A stretch of DNA of 64,000 nucleotides from Terebella lapidaria. Lineage: Eukaryota; Annelida; Polychaeta; Terebellida; Terebellidae. The position numbers were made by a program, and so were the translations under genes. The stretch lies in the NCBI GenBank assembly GCA_949152475.1, contig OX424561.1, forward strand, positions 7,068,001 to 7,132,000, written 5' to 3'. Within the stretch, counting starts at the first letter, position 1, and each line of letters starts with the position of its first letter. Below are positions 22,127 through 32,517 of the stretch, piece after piece. Under the pieces are notes generated by a model. It worked only from the letters and a program-made list of their open reading frames with translations, ran no database searches and was not told the origin of the DNA.

Positions 22127-23498
22127 CACCCTGCAACATATCTTAAGGCGATGACTGATCTATTTCTTTTGTCTAGGGGTCAGATCATGTTATTGTCACC
22201 GACTTGTGCTCAGATTTTTTGCACATAAAATCGACACACGCTATGAAAAATTCAATTTCTGCAATTTGATGCATATATAGAGTAACTGAGGGGGGGGGGG
22301 GAGGGGGGGGTGATATGATGTCTGAGATACTACTGCCAATGTACAACTACTTACAAATGTTAGTAGCGGTTGATATTCCCCAGATATAAGGTTTCTTCCG
22401 CCGATGTTTACCCAAATTTTGACACGGCGATCACATTCATGGTCATTTTCAAAATCTTCCGGACATTGTATTTCAATAATCTCTACACGGGGGTGACGAT
22501 AAACATCTCAGGTTTCACACATCCGAATGCATTTGTACAAATATATTGTAATTTTTCAGTTATTCCTAAATTACTCCACATGTTTGTCGTGTCACAGATT
22601 CGAGTCAAGCGTCACCGACTTAAGATATTAGTTTTCCAGAAAAGGACTGGTATCTCTCCACGAAAAAAACGTAAATAGCAGTAGCCACCAGCGATGTTCA
22701 ATCAACGGTCTGTAATACAACATCATAAAGCAAATGTTTATATTATTTTCTTTTCATAGTTATGCTCGAATTCATAATTGGAAATGCGCAATAGCAATTC
22801 ATGATGTGGCCCCAGTCACAATGTGGTCCCAGTCGAAGCTGCAGCTTCGAAAAATAATTATATCAATAACCCGGTCTTACGAAATGTTGTTGGGATGTAT
22901 ACTACACAATATATTACTACATGCGGACCACGAATATGATTTCGCTATAACCGTAAGAACTCATTGTACGCTTGCACTCACTTACAAAATTGGTATGATA
23001 TACTCTATGAAATGTATACCTAAGTCGGTGACGCTTGACTCAAATCGGTGTCACGACAAGCATGGGGAGTAATTTAGGAATAACTGAAAAATTACAATAT
23101 ATTTGTGCATATGCACTGGATATATGAAACATGAAATGATCATCGTAACTACCGTGTGGAGATTGTTGAAATACAATGTCCATAAGTTCTCCAAAATGAC
23201 GATGATTGTGATCACCGTGTCGAAATTGGGGTAAATATCGGCGGAAGAAGCCTTATTTCTGGGGAATAATAATTGCTACTAACATCTGTGAATAACATAA
23301 ATGGGCAATTGTATCTCGGACATCGTATCATCCCCCTCAGGTACTTTATGTGTGCCTCATATTGCAGATTTTGAATTGTTCTTACAGAATGTCCAGGGGT
23401 CGTCCAAAAAATCTGAGCTCAAGTCGGTGACAATAATATGACCTGACCCCTAGACAAAAGAAATAGGTCGTCACCGCCTTAAGATATGTTGCAGGGTG
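22127..23498. mobile_element. Foldback element, 1.37 kb, with ~500-bp arms and 4-bp target duplication
   Basis: The left arm 22127-22632 and right arm 23015-23498 are inverted copies. The ends read CACCCTGCAACATATCTTAA and its complement, flanked by TGAG on both sides (22123-22126 and 23499-23502). The left arm contains a poly(G) run near 22290. Matching blocks include CTAGGGGTCAGATCATG-type text, TTCCGCCGATRTTTACCC and GTCAAGCGTCACCGACTTA. The centre has no transposase frame. It is non-autonomous; the superfamily is unknown. Confidence 0.87.
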
Positions 23499-23985
23499 TG
23501 AGGCGACGAGCCTGTAAATAACGTCCGTGTCGCTCTACGACACACCATTCCCGAGATAACAACGAGAATTAAAAATGCTGACCTAAAAAATTTACAAGTA
23601 CAATGCTTATTCCCAAGTCCGAAAATAACATACATTTCGCTCTATGACATATTGTTTCCGAGATAATTGCAAAAACTGAAAATGCTGACCAAAAATTTCG
23701 ATCAAGGACAAAATTCATCTCTCACTTTCCTAAAAATCTCATTTCATATCCAATGTCCATCGTCACATAAACCCATCACATTTTCAGTGTCAATCAGTTT
23801 GCTGTCCGCATTGTTTTTCGTTTTTGTTAGCATCTTGTTTTCCAATTGGAAGTATGGCCCGAGTTATATAGCATTCGTTTCTCGAGTTACCATTTTCAAG
23901 GTCCATTTCCGACAGATGATGCGCAGTACCTATCAGATTGTGGCCAGCAGTTCAACGATGCACCAATCATCCTCACTAAATTTAA

Positions 23986-24471
23986 AGCTACTCTCTTCGA
24001 AACCAGTCAATATTTTTTCAAAACTATATTTCACTTTAAACATGCTTTATTGACTGAATCAGACATACTCACATCGAATGTAATGACTATAACCAGTCCT
24101 CTGGGAAATTTTGCTAATTTCAACAGGCGGTTCTCGCGTAAATACAGGAACTGTATCCATCACACGTAGATGTAAACAAAGCATAGAAGTGCAAGATGGA
24201 CTGACAATTTCACGTACATCATGGTTTATCACTGATTATTTTCTCATAACTACACTATATATGCACATACGAACTGGAAAATGTACTCGATGTGGGCTTT
24301 TAAGCGTGATTCGGGCATTTGTTTACATTAGGGTTTGATGGATAAACTTTCGTTTGTTTATATACAAAACCGTACAAAATGTGTAATAAAACGGATGAAA
24401 AGACAACTCGGACACTAATAATGGTAAAAATCATTGAACACACCTTTTGTTATCTTGCATTAGATGTGTTG
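23986..24471 (+). repeat. Dispersed repeat C, copy 1
   Basis: About 480 bp matching 46926-47322: GAACTGGAAAATGTACTCGA, TTCGGGCATTTGTTTACAT and ATTGAACACACCTTTTGTTA all recur. It interrupts the receptor pseudogene exactly between tail and helix 8 sequence. Relative to copy 2 it has about 90 extra bp near 24105-24195. Confidence 0.8.
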
Positions 24472-24500
24472 CAGAAGCAAGCATCCCTGATATCACTGCT

Positions 24501-25060
24501 CTACGTTATGTGTAGACTGGCGAAAAATCTAATTTCATACAGTACTGTGTGTACCAGATGGATATCAGATAGTATTTCAACATTTCTTAACACAATGTAT
24601 GGCAAACAGCTGACCCGATTGTCAAATATTTTGTTTATTGGAACGTCGCAGTATGATAAAACCCATAATGGAAGGAATACACAGCTACAGGTAATTTTGC
24701 GATTCCAACATTACAGCACTAATAGGATATAGGCCGAAGGATTCCGCCAGCAGACATCAGGGTGGTCAGTGTATGCCAATCAAAGTAGCTCATCCGATTG
24801 TCAAATAGGCCTATTTTATTATTTGGACGTCAAAGGAAGATAAAGGAACCCGGAAAAGAAGAGATTTGCCAAATACATGATACAGGTGATGATGCAATCC
24901 AACAATAACAGCACTAGAACGATGGAGGCCGACGGACCCCGATAACAGACATCGGAGAGGTCCGCATGAAATTGGATTAAAATCATATGTTGATACATTC
25001 CATGTCCCATAAAGGCAGGGCCGTATGCCAATCGATGCCGAACAATAAAACTGGCTCATT
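24501..25060. other. No gene seen
   Basis: This lies within the pseudogene span, but no receptor similarity could be followed. AGGCCGAMGGA and CAGACATC recur at 24732 and 24927, hinting at a small local duplication. Confidence 0.4.
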
Positions 25061-25599
25061 GTATCCCCCGAACAAAGTTCGGAGGATACTATGGATTTAC
25101 GATCGTCGCGCCGCCGCCGCGTCCGCGCCCGCGTCCGCGTCCGCAGACACTTTCTTGTGAACGCGCTACAGCTTGCAAATCTGAACCGATTTTGATAATA
25201 TTTTATCTGGACATGTCTTATGGTGAGATCTCGACACCTATCGATTTTGGTTGCCATAGCAACCAAATTGGCCGATTGGCGATACATTTTGTGACAAAAT
25301 CAGCAATTTCAACACCCATGGCTTGTGAACGCTCTAGAAGTTGTAATTTTACAGAAATCACTACAATATTGAACAGGCTTTTTGAGCAATGTTCAGGCAC
25401 GAAACGTATCGTTTTTCGGAAAGATTGAATAAATATTAATAAGTTCATGAGATAACTTATTACAACAATGTCAAATATCCAGTTTGAGATCTGTGATCAT
25501 TCCAGTTGATTGATATCTGCAAACAAATCACACTGGACATGTGTACAAATTTACAGTTGATGGTGTTGTGTGAAGAGATTACTTTTACTGAATAAGTTA

Positions 25600-25992
25600 A
25601 CATAAATTTGAATAGTTTAACATTAGTTTTACTAGTTAAGTTTATTACTGGCCACAATAAGAATAGTTAGGCAAAGAAACATTTATTATTGGGCTCAACA
25701 AGGTAAAGGTTGTGTCCAGTACTGACTTTATGGCTGCAGTACCATTGATATTCCTGAATAAGTTAACATTTGTATTGCTAGTTAACATGGTTAGGTCTAT
25801 TACTGAGCACAATAAAAATAGTTAAGGTAAGGGACATTTATTATTGGGATCAATGAAGAAAAGGTTGTGTCCAGTAGTGATTTTATGGTGTAGTACCATT
25901 GATATTAACGAATAATTTAACATTAATTTGGCTAGTTAAGTCTATTATTGAGCACAATAAAAATAGTTAAGGTGAGGAACATTTATTACTGG
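25600..25992 (+). repeat. ~150-bp tandem repeat, about 2.5 copies
   Basis: TTTATTAYTGGG, AAGGTTGTGTCCAGTA, ACCATTGATATT and GCACAATAAAAATAGTTAAG recur with spacings of 156 and 144 bp. Confidence 0.8.
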
Positions 25993-25994
25993 GC

Positions 25995-26520
25995 ACATAT
26001 TATGAGTTAAATTATTACTTGCGGTGAAAGTTCGATCTGGCTCCAATTTCATCAACTTGAAATACAGTTTTGGTCAAATTTTACTTTGAATTTCAACTTG
26101 AAACCAAGTTTGACACAAATTATGAGTTAAAATATAACTTATGGTGAAAACTTCGATCTGGCTCCAATTTCGTCATCTTGAAATTCATTTTTGATCAACT
26201 TTTACTTTGAATTTCAGTTTGAAACCAAGTTTGGCACATAATATGAGTTAAAATCCAACTTATGGTGAAAAGTTCGATCCGGCTCCAATTTCGTCATCTG
26301 GAAATGCAGTTTTGGTCAACTTTTACTTTGAATTTCAGCTTGAAATCAAGTTTGGCACATATTATGAGTTAAAATATAACTCATGGTGAAAAGATTGATC
26401 TGGCTCCAATTTCGTCATCTTGAAATGCAGTTTTGGTCAACTTTTACTTTGAATTTCAACTTGATACCAAGTTTTGCACATACAAAACTGAAATATAACT
26501 TTTGAAGAAAACTTTGATTT
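25995..26520 (+). repeat. 120-bp tandem repeat, about 4.4 copies
   Basis: TATGAGTTAAA occurs at 26001, 26121, 26242 and 26363. Each is followed by GATCTGGCTCCAATTTCRTC and TTTTACTTTGAATTTCA. The last copy, near 26481, is degenerate. Confidence 0.92.
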
Positions 26521-26967
26521 GGCTCATCTTAGTTGAAATGGAAATTCATATGCACTGATTTCAGTGGTGACCTTGAATTTGACCTTCAATGACTTTGAAA
26601 GGTCAATGCAGCAATTTTTGTGGGAGAAAAACAGTTTTGGTTTGAGCATGTTTGGATTTTACATTTCTCTGGTAATCATTTTAGCCCTTGCTCTAGTTTT
26701 TCACGCTTATCAGTAGTATTTGGGGCGACAGGGATGATGGGGCCACGGGGGATACACCCAAGCGGTCGTAGGCGACCTGAAGCGTCTAGTTAAAAACTTA
26801 CGATGATATCAGATATAGTCACGGTTCTTTACGATGTACCCTTTTCCATCAATGGGACAACAGCATGAAGGCACATAACATTCACCAGAACAATTCTGGC
26901 TCTTCCATTGGGCAGCAGAATAAGCGGATGGCTTTTACGCGTGTATTCATATCTTGTTAGGCTGAAT

Positions 26968-27873
26968 GTAAGTATCAACCTATTACCATCGATACTAGAT
27001 TTTGATGGTGCCATTAGCAAACCTAAGATACAACATTTGGGAATAGAAAGTGTACACGCTTTGATAGAATCACAGCCCGACCATACAGTGCCATCCATTA
27101 ATTTGGAGCCACTTTAGTGAGGTCGTGATGACCACAATTTGGTATTGCAGTCACACGATTATGAGTGTATATTCTCAATAAACCCAGTGACAAAACTTAC
27201 AGGCTACATTTGGGTTACAATAAGAGTGTTAGCCGTAACGATTTGACTGGATCTTCCACTTGTTCTGGATCTTTTATCACATGATCTCGGGGGAACATAC
27301 GTTCGTTGAATCCCTTTCTTTGGGAATACATTCATTTTCAAAACATTTACTGCTCAGAATCTCTCAAAGTGGATGAGGATATTGAATAAAAATCATTCAT
27401 GAAAAGAATTCGAGGTCCGTGCTCGCCCACAGATCAGGAATAAAAGTCCTAGATCCAGATGCGCAAATCCGGATCACCTGTATGGTCATATGGCCCTTCA
27501 GAATTTATATCATGTAACTAATTGGTAGTCCAGAATCTCAGAATGTGGAAAAAATAAGAAACAAGTATATCATACATCAATATCCCATTGGCTGCACAAC
27601 AGTTTGAAATATGTCACTACTTTTTGGTGGCTCCGAATTAATGGATGGCACTGTATATTTTATCTGAAGACACACTGTCGTCATCCTGGGCAGACAGTGT
27701 GTAAAATGTAGTTGTTTCTACTCTACACCTGATGGACTTGAATTAGTATAAAACTGTCCAACAACATATTAAAACAATTTAGACCTCCGAACCAAACCCA
27801 TGAAAGAGGTGTATGACAAGTACATAAAGACCTAACCAGAAGCCAAAAGGCTGCTGAGTTGATCGTATCCTCA
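26968..27873 (-). repeat. Dispersed repeat A, copy 2, split by a miniature element
   Basis: Minus-oriented copy: GTAAGTATCAACCTATTACC at one end, and after the insertion CTGTCGTCATCCTGG and CAACTCAGCAGCCTTT (complement) at the other. It sits inside the receptor pseudogene. Confidence 0.8.
27086..27653. mobile_element. Mariner-type miniature element, 568 bp, TA target
   Basis: CAGTGCCATCCATTAATT at the left is matched by its complement at the right over about 30 bp, with TA on both sides (27084-27085 and 27654-27655). Removing the element and one TA restores the repeat A consensus around CCCGACC...TTTATC. CAGT ends and a TA duplication are typical of Tc1/mariner. No transposase frame. Confidence 0.87.
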
Positions 27874-28576
27874 ATGGAATCCATGGTTAATGGAATCCAT
27901 TAACCGTTAGAGCCAATGGGATAAACTTAACCATGATCAACATATGCACATTCGGTGATGATGCCAAGAAAAAACTTAACACACATTGTGAATTGAAACG
28001 TAGGCGAAACTTTATTGGTCACCTACAATGACGTCACCGGATGCAAGCAGCGTGTGAAACACTTATTACCATTTTCACCAGATGGCATCACAAACTAAAG
28101 GTTTAATGGTAGACGCAAACTGCGACCATTGTACACCAACAAAGTCCAGCATGCTTCCAATGATCAACGTGTTGCACTTCGATTCAGTGGTACTCAGAAT
28201 CCGAAACATTCTACAACACATGTCTCAAACAGAAAATAATATATCTGGGGTTTTGTTTTTTTGGTTTTCACAGAAAGGCAAACACACATGATAGATGAAA
28301 TAATAGATAACTATCTACAACCCATCTGAAGTGACCACACAAGGTCAATGCTCCTACATTTATCTTTACGTCGGTTCCCGTGAGTAGGAAATCCCTCCAG
28401 CAATAAATGTTGATTTGATCAATGAGAACAATTCCGGCCCCTGGAGGAGCCCAATTATCAGCGTGGCGTACTCGACTCACTTTTTGTGCATGTCGATGTC
28501 CTTGAGATGGGTGTGACGTTTGAGTCTTTTGGTGTGCACAAAGGTCATCATTGTGTCTTGAGAGATTTGTGGATTT

Positions 28577-28875
28577 ATCTTAGCCTTCTGGCTTGTGATA
28601 AGGTACTTATGTACTTGTCATGTATTTGTACCATGGGGTTTGATTCGGATTCTAAATTATTTTCATAGGTTGATGGGCATTTGTGTACTAATTCCATCAG
28701 GTGTACAGTAGAAACAACTATATTTCACATACTGTCCGCCCCTGATGACGCCAGTGTGTTTTAGGATAAACTATTTGGTCGGGCTTTGTTTCTATTGCAA
28801 AATGTTGTATTTTTCGTTTTATTGTTATAATCAAAATCTGACTGTATTGGTGGTAATAGATTGATACTTACATCC
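28577..28875 (+). repeat. Dispersed repeat A, copy 3
   Basis: AGCCTTCTGGCTTGTGATAA through GGTGTACAGTAGAAACAAC and CCCCTGATGACGCCAG to GATTGATACTTACA. It lies directly upstream, in receptor orientation, of the pseudogene's 5' flank. Confidence 0.85.
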
Positions 28876-29275
28876 ACCTATCCATGGGGTATATAATCAC
28901 TGTGGCGATACTTGATGCACTAACGATCGTTACTGCATCCCGCAATGGCGGACTACGGCGGCCCAATGCGGCCACTATTCATGCCTGAGTTAAGATTAGC
29001 TTTGAAAGTAGAAATGTATACCGACAAACAGACAAATTCATATTCCAAAACCGAATCCATGGACGAATTTTACAAGATCAGTGTGAGTAGTCAAATCCGA
29101 GAGATACTAAGGTATCAAAGTCAAAGCCATGTGAAAATCACAGACACCCAGCCAGCTGATTGTGAGATCAGGTGCTCCGGAAGAGTGAGCATCTCCTGCC
29201 GCGCATGCGACACCCGCTGTGATATCCACACTGGCATATCGAGACGGAGATATATGCACAAAACTATAAGGATGG

Positions 29276-29583
29276 GATGATATCTTCCATCATATGTGTG
29301 ACAGGCTTGGCGTAACCTTCAACCTGATCATAATGACGACCATAAAACTTCTTGAATGCCGACCTCTGCCTAGGCATTTGGTATCCTTGTTTGAGGAATT
29401 TGGTAGTCAGAACCTGTGCTCTAACCATGAATTCCTGGTATGATGAACATGCTTTAGCATAACGAATTAACTGGGACACGTAGACGCCATAGGCTGGTGA
29501 TGCTGGGATATTACTGCTCAAGACAGGAAAGTTGATAATGTGAAAATCAAAATCGTCACGTTTGTCATATAACCTTTGCACAA
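29276..29583 (-). mobile_element. Retroelement protein C-terminal fragment (fossil)
   Basis: The minus-strand translation has RLYDKRDDFDFHIINFP, PAYGVYVSQLIRYAKACSSY and FKKFYGRHYDQV. This is the C-terminal segment of a widespread invertebrate reverse-transcriptase protein family, whose class I cannot fix from this piece. Only the end of the protein is present. It sits in the extra sequence of the foldback's left arm. Confidence 0.65.
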
Positions 29584-29645
29584 ACCTTGAAATCCGTTTC
29601 ATATTTAGTAAACAGTTACTTTCAGTTATGAAACTAGTTTCTAGC

Positions 29646-31080
29646 AAGGCACAAACCCTTTACACCGGCACAAACCTTTCTAGCAGGGCACAAACGTTTT
29701 TAGCAGGGTGCAAACCTTTCTAGCATGGCGCAAACCTTTTTAGCACGGCACAAACCTTTATAACAAGGCATAGAGCTTCATAACACGGCACAAACCTTTT
29801 TAACATGGCACAAACCTTTATAACACGGCACAAACTTTTATAGCAGGGCACAAACCTTTCTAACACGGCACAAACCTTTATAACAGGGCATAAACCTTTA
29901 TAACACGGCACAAACCTTTTTAACATGGCACAAACCTTTATAACAGGGCACAAACCCTTTTTAACACGGCACAAACCTTTATAGCAGGGCACAAACCTTT
30001 CTAGCACGGCACAAACCTTTTTAACGTGGCGCAAACCTTTTTAGCATGGCACAAACTTTTATAACACGGCACAAACCTTTATAGCAGGGCACAAACCCTT
30101 CTAACACGGCACAAACCTTTTTAACATGGCACAAACCTTTATAACATGGCACAAACCTTTATAGCAGGGCGCAAACCTTTATAACGGGGCACAAACCTTT
30201 ATAACTTGGCACAAACCTTTATAACAGGGCACAAACCTTTTTAACAAGGCACAAACCTTTATAGCAAGACATAAACCTTTCTAACAAGGCACAAACCTTT
30301 ATAGCAAGGTATAAACCTTTATAACGGGGCACAAACCTTTATAACTTGGCTCAAACCTTTATAACAGGGCACAAACCTTTTTAACACGGCACAAACCTTT
30401 ATAACAGGGCACAAACCTTTTTAACAAGGCACAAACCTTTATAGCAAGGCATAAACCTTTCTAACAAGGCACAAACCTTTATAGCAAGGCATAAACCTTT
30501 ATAACAGGGCACAAACTTTTTTAAAAACCTTGCCGTGCTATAAAGGTTTGCGCCCTGTTATAAAGGTTTGTGCCATGCTAAAAAGGTTTGTGCCGTGTCA
30601 AAAAGGTTTGCGCCCTGTTAAATAGGTTTGTGCCATGTTAAAAAAGGTTTGTGCCATACTACAACGGTTTTGGCCCTGCTAAAAAGGTTTGCACCGTGCT
30701 AGAAAGGTTTGTGCCATGCTATAAAGGTCTGCGCCCTGCTAAAAAGGTTTATGCCCTGCTATAAAGGTTTGTGCTGTGTTATAAAGTTTTGTGCCATGCT
30801 GAAAATGTTTGTGCCGTGCTGAAAAGGTTTGCACCACGTTAAACAGGTTTGTGCCATGTTATAAAGGTTTATGCCCTGCTATGAAGGTTTGTGTCATGTT
30901 AAAAAGGTTTTGGCCCTGTTATAAAGGTTTGTGCCGTGTTGAAGAGGTTTGTGCCCTGTTATGAAGGTTTGCGCCATTTTAAAAAGGTTTATGCCCTGTT
31001 ATAAAGGTTTGTGCCGAGCTAGAAAGGTTTGCGCCATGCTAGAAAGGTTTGTGCCGGGTGTAAAGGGTTTGTGCCTTGCT
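29646..31080. repeat. 20-bp satellite in two head-to-head arrays
   Basis: The unit is GCACAAACCTTTATAACACG with variants (YTTTTTAACA, TATAGCAGG). About 44 copies read on the plus strand up to about 30525; about 28 copies follow on the minus strand up to about 31080. The switch point is at AACTTTTTTAAAAACCTTG. Open frames crossing it simply encode the repeat. Confidence 0.95.
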
Positions 31081-31869
31081 AGAAACTAGTTTCATAACTG
31101 AAAATAACTGTTTACTAACTATGAAACTGATTTCAAAACTACTCTTAAGTCAGGTACGAATAGTGGCAGCATTGGGCCGCCGTAGCGGACAGTAAACACG
31201 GTCAGTTTGATTTTTAACCATATTTTATCAAATGACAGGTCCATTTGTGATAGGATAGGATATTTGTTTATTCAGCAACTTGAAATGAAATGATATGAAA
31301 TAATAAGCAATAAGTGAAAAATGATAGTGGAATATACATGTACTGACAAAATATGAGATAAACAGACATTGATACATGTAAGTTGCTGAAGAGACCATAC
31401 AAAGCCTGAGGGCTGTATTATGTATGGCCTCAAAAAAAAGAAGAAAAAGATAGATAGATACATGGCAAGTAAAACATAAACCAAGGAAAGAAAATGCTAA
31501 ACGAAAATACAGGTAATGAGAAATAATAAAACAAAGGAAATAACATACTAATCAGATGTACATGTAATGAGTAAGAAAGTAAAGAGAGAAAAAAAAATGA
31601 ACACTTGAGTGTGACATTTTGGTGGATGGAACTACTGGGAACCCCGACGACCCTAGGTGTCAATTTTATTAACATTATAATGTAGATATGTAATTGGAAA
31701 AGAATGTTTTGTCTTTGGTTGGAAAATTACTGACCCAAGAAAAGTTCAATAAATTTTGTGATAAATGGATACTCTGAAGGTAGCTTAGTGTTTTGGTCAA
31801 AGACATGCGTAGTTATTTCAAGATAACGCTTTTTTGTTTAGATATGTTGAGGAAAAGAATTAGAGATAA

Positions 31870-32180
31870 GATTCACTAACGACAAAAGTTAGATTCCCTA
31901 ACGATATAGGCCTAATATGTATATATTGTGATATGTCCATATCATACACCATTGTGAATTCGTTGATTTATGCGACATAAATTAGCGAATGTCACATTTA
32001 AAATAGGAAATCTGTACTAGAAGATCATATGTTCAGATAAATACATGTCAATTGGTACTTTATTTCACGTTTAACATTTAAATAACATAGATTTGGATTA
32101 ATAAAAAAAGATCGTTAGGGAATCTTCACATGTTCGTTAGGGAATCTTCGATTTTACAAAAACAATCGTTAGGGAATCTT
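31870..32180. repeat. Inverted TCGTTAGGGAATCTT motif cluster, possible small element
   Basis: Two copies of GATTCMCTAACGA lie at 31870 and 31892. Three copies of WTCGTTAGGGAATCTT, in the opposite sense, lie at 32111, 32133 and 32165. The layout suggests a ~310-bp element with repeated subterminal motifs inside the right arm of the foldback. Confidence 0.6.
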
Positions 32181-32358
32181 TCTGCTTTTTTTCAGACGAG
32201 TTTTTCATGCTCAAACCAACATAAATCGCATGTATTTGCAACGAACGGTTGTTTCGTGCGCAAAAGAATCAGCAGATATATGTGTGTATCGATCACAATC
32301 ATAATTATCGGGAAAATGAAGAAAATTCAAATGAACCGTGAGTGGGTTCGCCATTGTG

Positions 32359-32386
32359 GGATGCACTAACGATCGTTAGTGCATCC
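32359..32386. repeat. 28-bp perfect palindrome
   Basis: GGATGCACTAACGA followed exactly by its complement. A slightly imperfect copy is at 28914-28939 at the other end of the foldback structure. Confidence 0.9.
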
Positions 32387-32517
32387 AGTCTCACCACAGT
32401 GATAATGAGTGTTATCGAGGAGAAGAGTGTTCCACACGATACAAACTGTTCTTTGTGGATGCAAATTGTGGAAGTTTTTTTTGGACGTAGAACAGTTGGT
32501 AATCATACTGGGTTATT

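Larger units (their letters stand above)
25061..26791. mobile_element. Composite repeat with (GCG)n head and tandem arrays
   Basis: It begins near CCCCCGAACAAAGTTCGGAG and a GCC/GCG-rich run (25106-25146). Two tandem arrays follow, then GGGGGATACACCCAAGCGG and a tail ending CTGAAGCGTCTAGTT at about 26789. It lies between helix 8 and helix 5 sequence of the receptor pseudogene and so behaves as an insertion. Its ends were not proven by a target duplication and it has no coding frame. Confidence 0.5.
23740..28570 (-). pseudogene. Receptor (GPCR) pseudogene scattered by insertions
   Basis: Pieces collinear with the open receptor gene at 39999-41192 lie in order on the same strand. The C-terminal tail is at 23740-23985 (matches 40000-40200, including CAGATTG-GCCAGCAGTTCAAC). 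The helix 8 start is at 24472-24500 (CAAGCATCCCTGATATC). Extracellular loop 2 and helix 5 are at 26826-26967, translating to LILLPNGRARIVLVNVM against CILLPNQKARIISVTVV. Helix 4 back to the 5' flank is at 27874-28570. Repeat C sits between tail and helix 8, a tandem-repeat element between helix 8 and helix 5, and repeat A with a nested miniature element between helix 5 and helix 4. Helices 6-7 were not found. It is clearly dead. Confidence 0.75.
28895..32403. mobile_element. Large foldback structure, 3.5 kb, with a satellite core
   Basis: Inverted arms can be followed inwards from ATCACTGTGG (28895 and 32403) through a near-palindrome (GATGCACTAACGATCG...), then GGCGGCCCAATGC and CCACTATTC, then AGTAAACAGTTA and GAAACTAGTTTCTAGC, to a core of 20-bp repeats whose orientation flips at about 30527. 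Extra sequence breaks each arm: about 29010-29583 on the left and about 31195-32350 on the right. No transposase is recognised. Confidence 0.8.

Noticed and set aside
24811-25287. 158-codon minus-strand frame with an arginine-rich stretch
   Set aside because: The arginine run (RTRTRARTRRRRD) is the translation of the GCG-rich simple repeat; the rest has no homology.
28945-29280. 111-codon frame starting MADYGGPM
   Set aside because: Its start lies in the foldback arm, which recurs inverted near 31190, and the remainder has no known motif.
29720-30034. 104-codon minus-strand frame with repeated FVPCYKGLC text
   Set aside because: It is the translation of the 20-bp satellite; a period of 60 bp gives a 20-residue repeat automatically.
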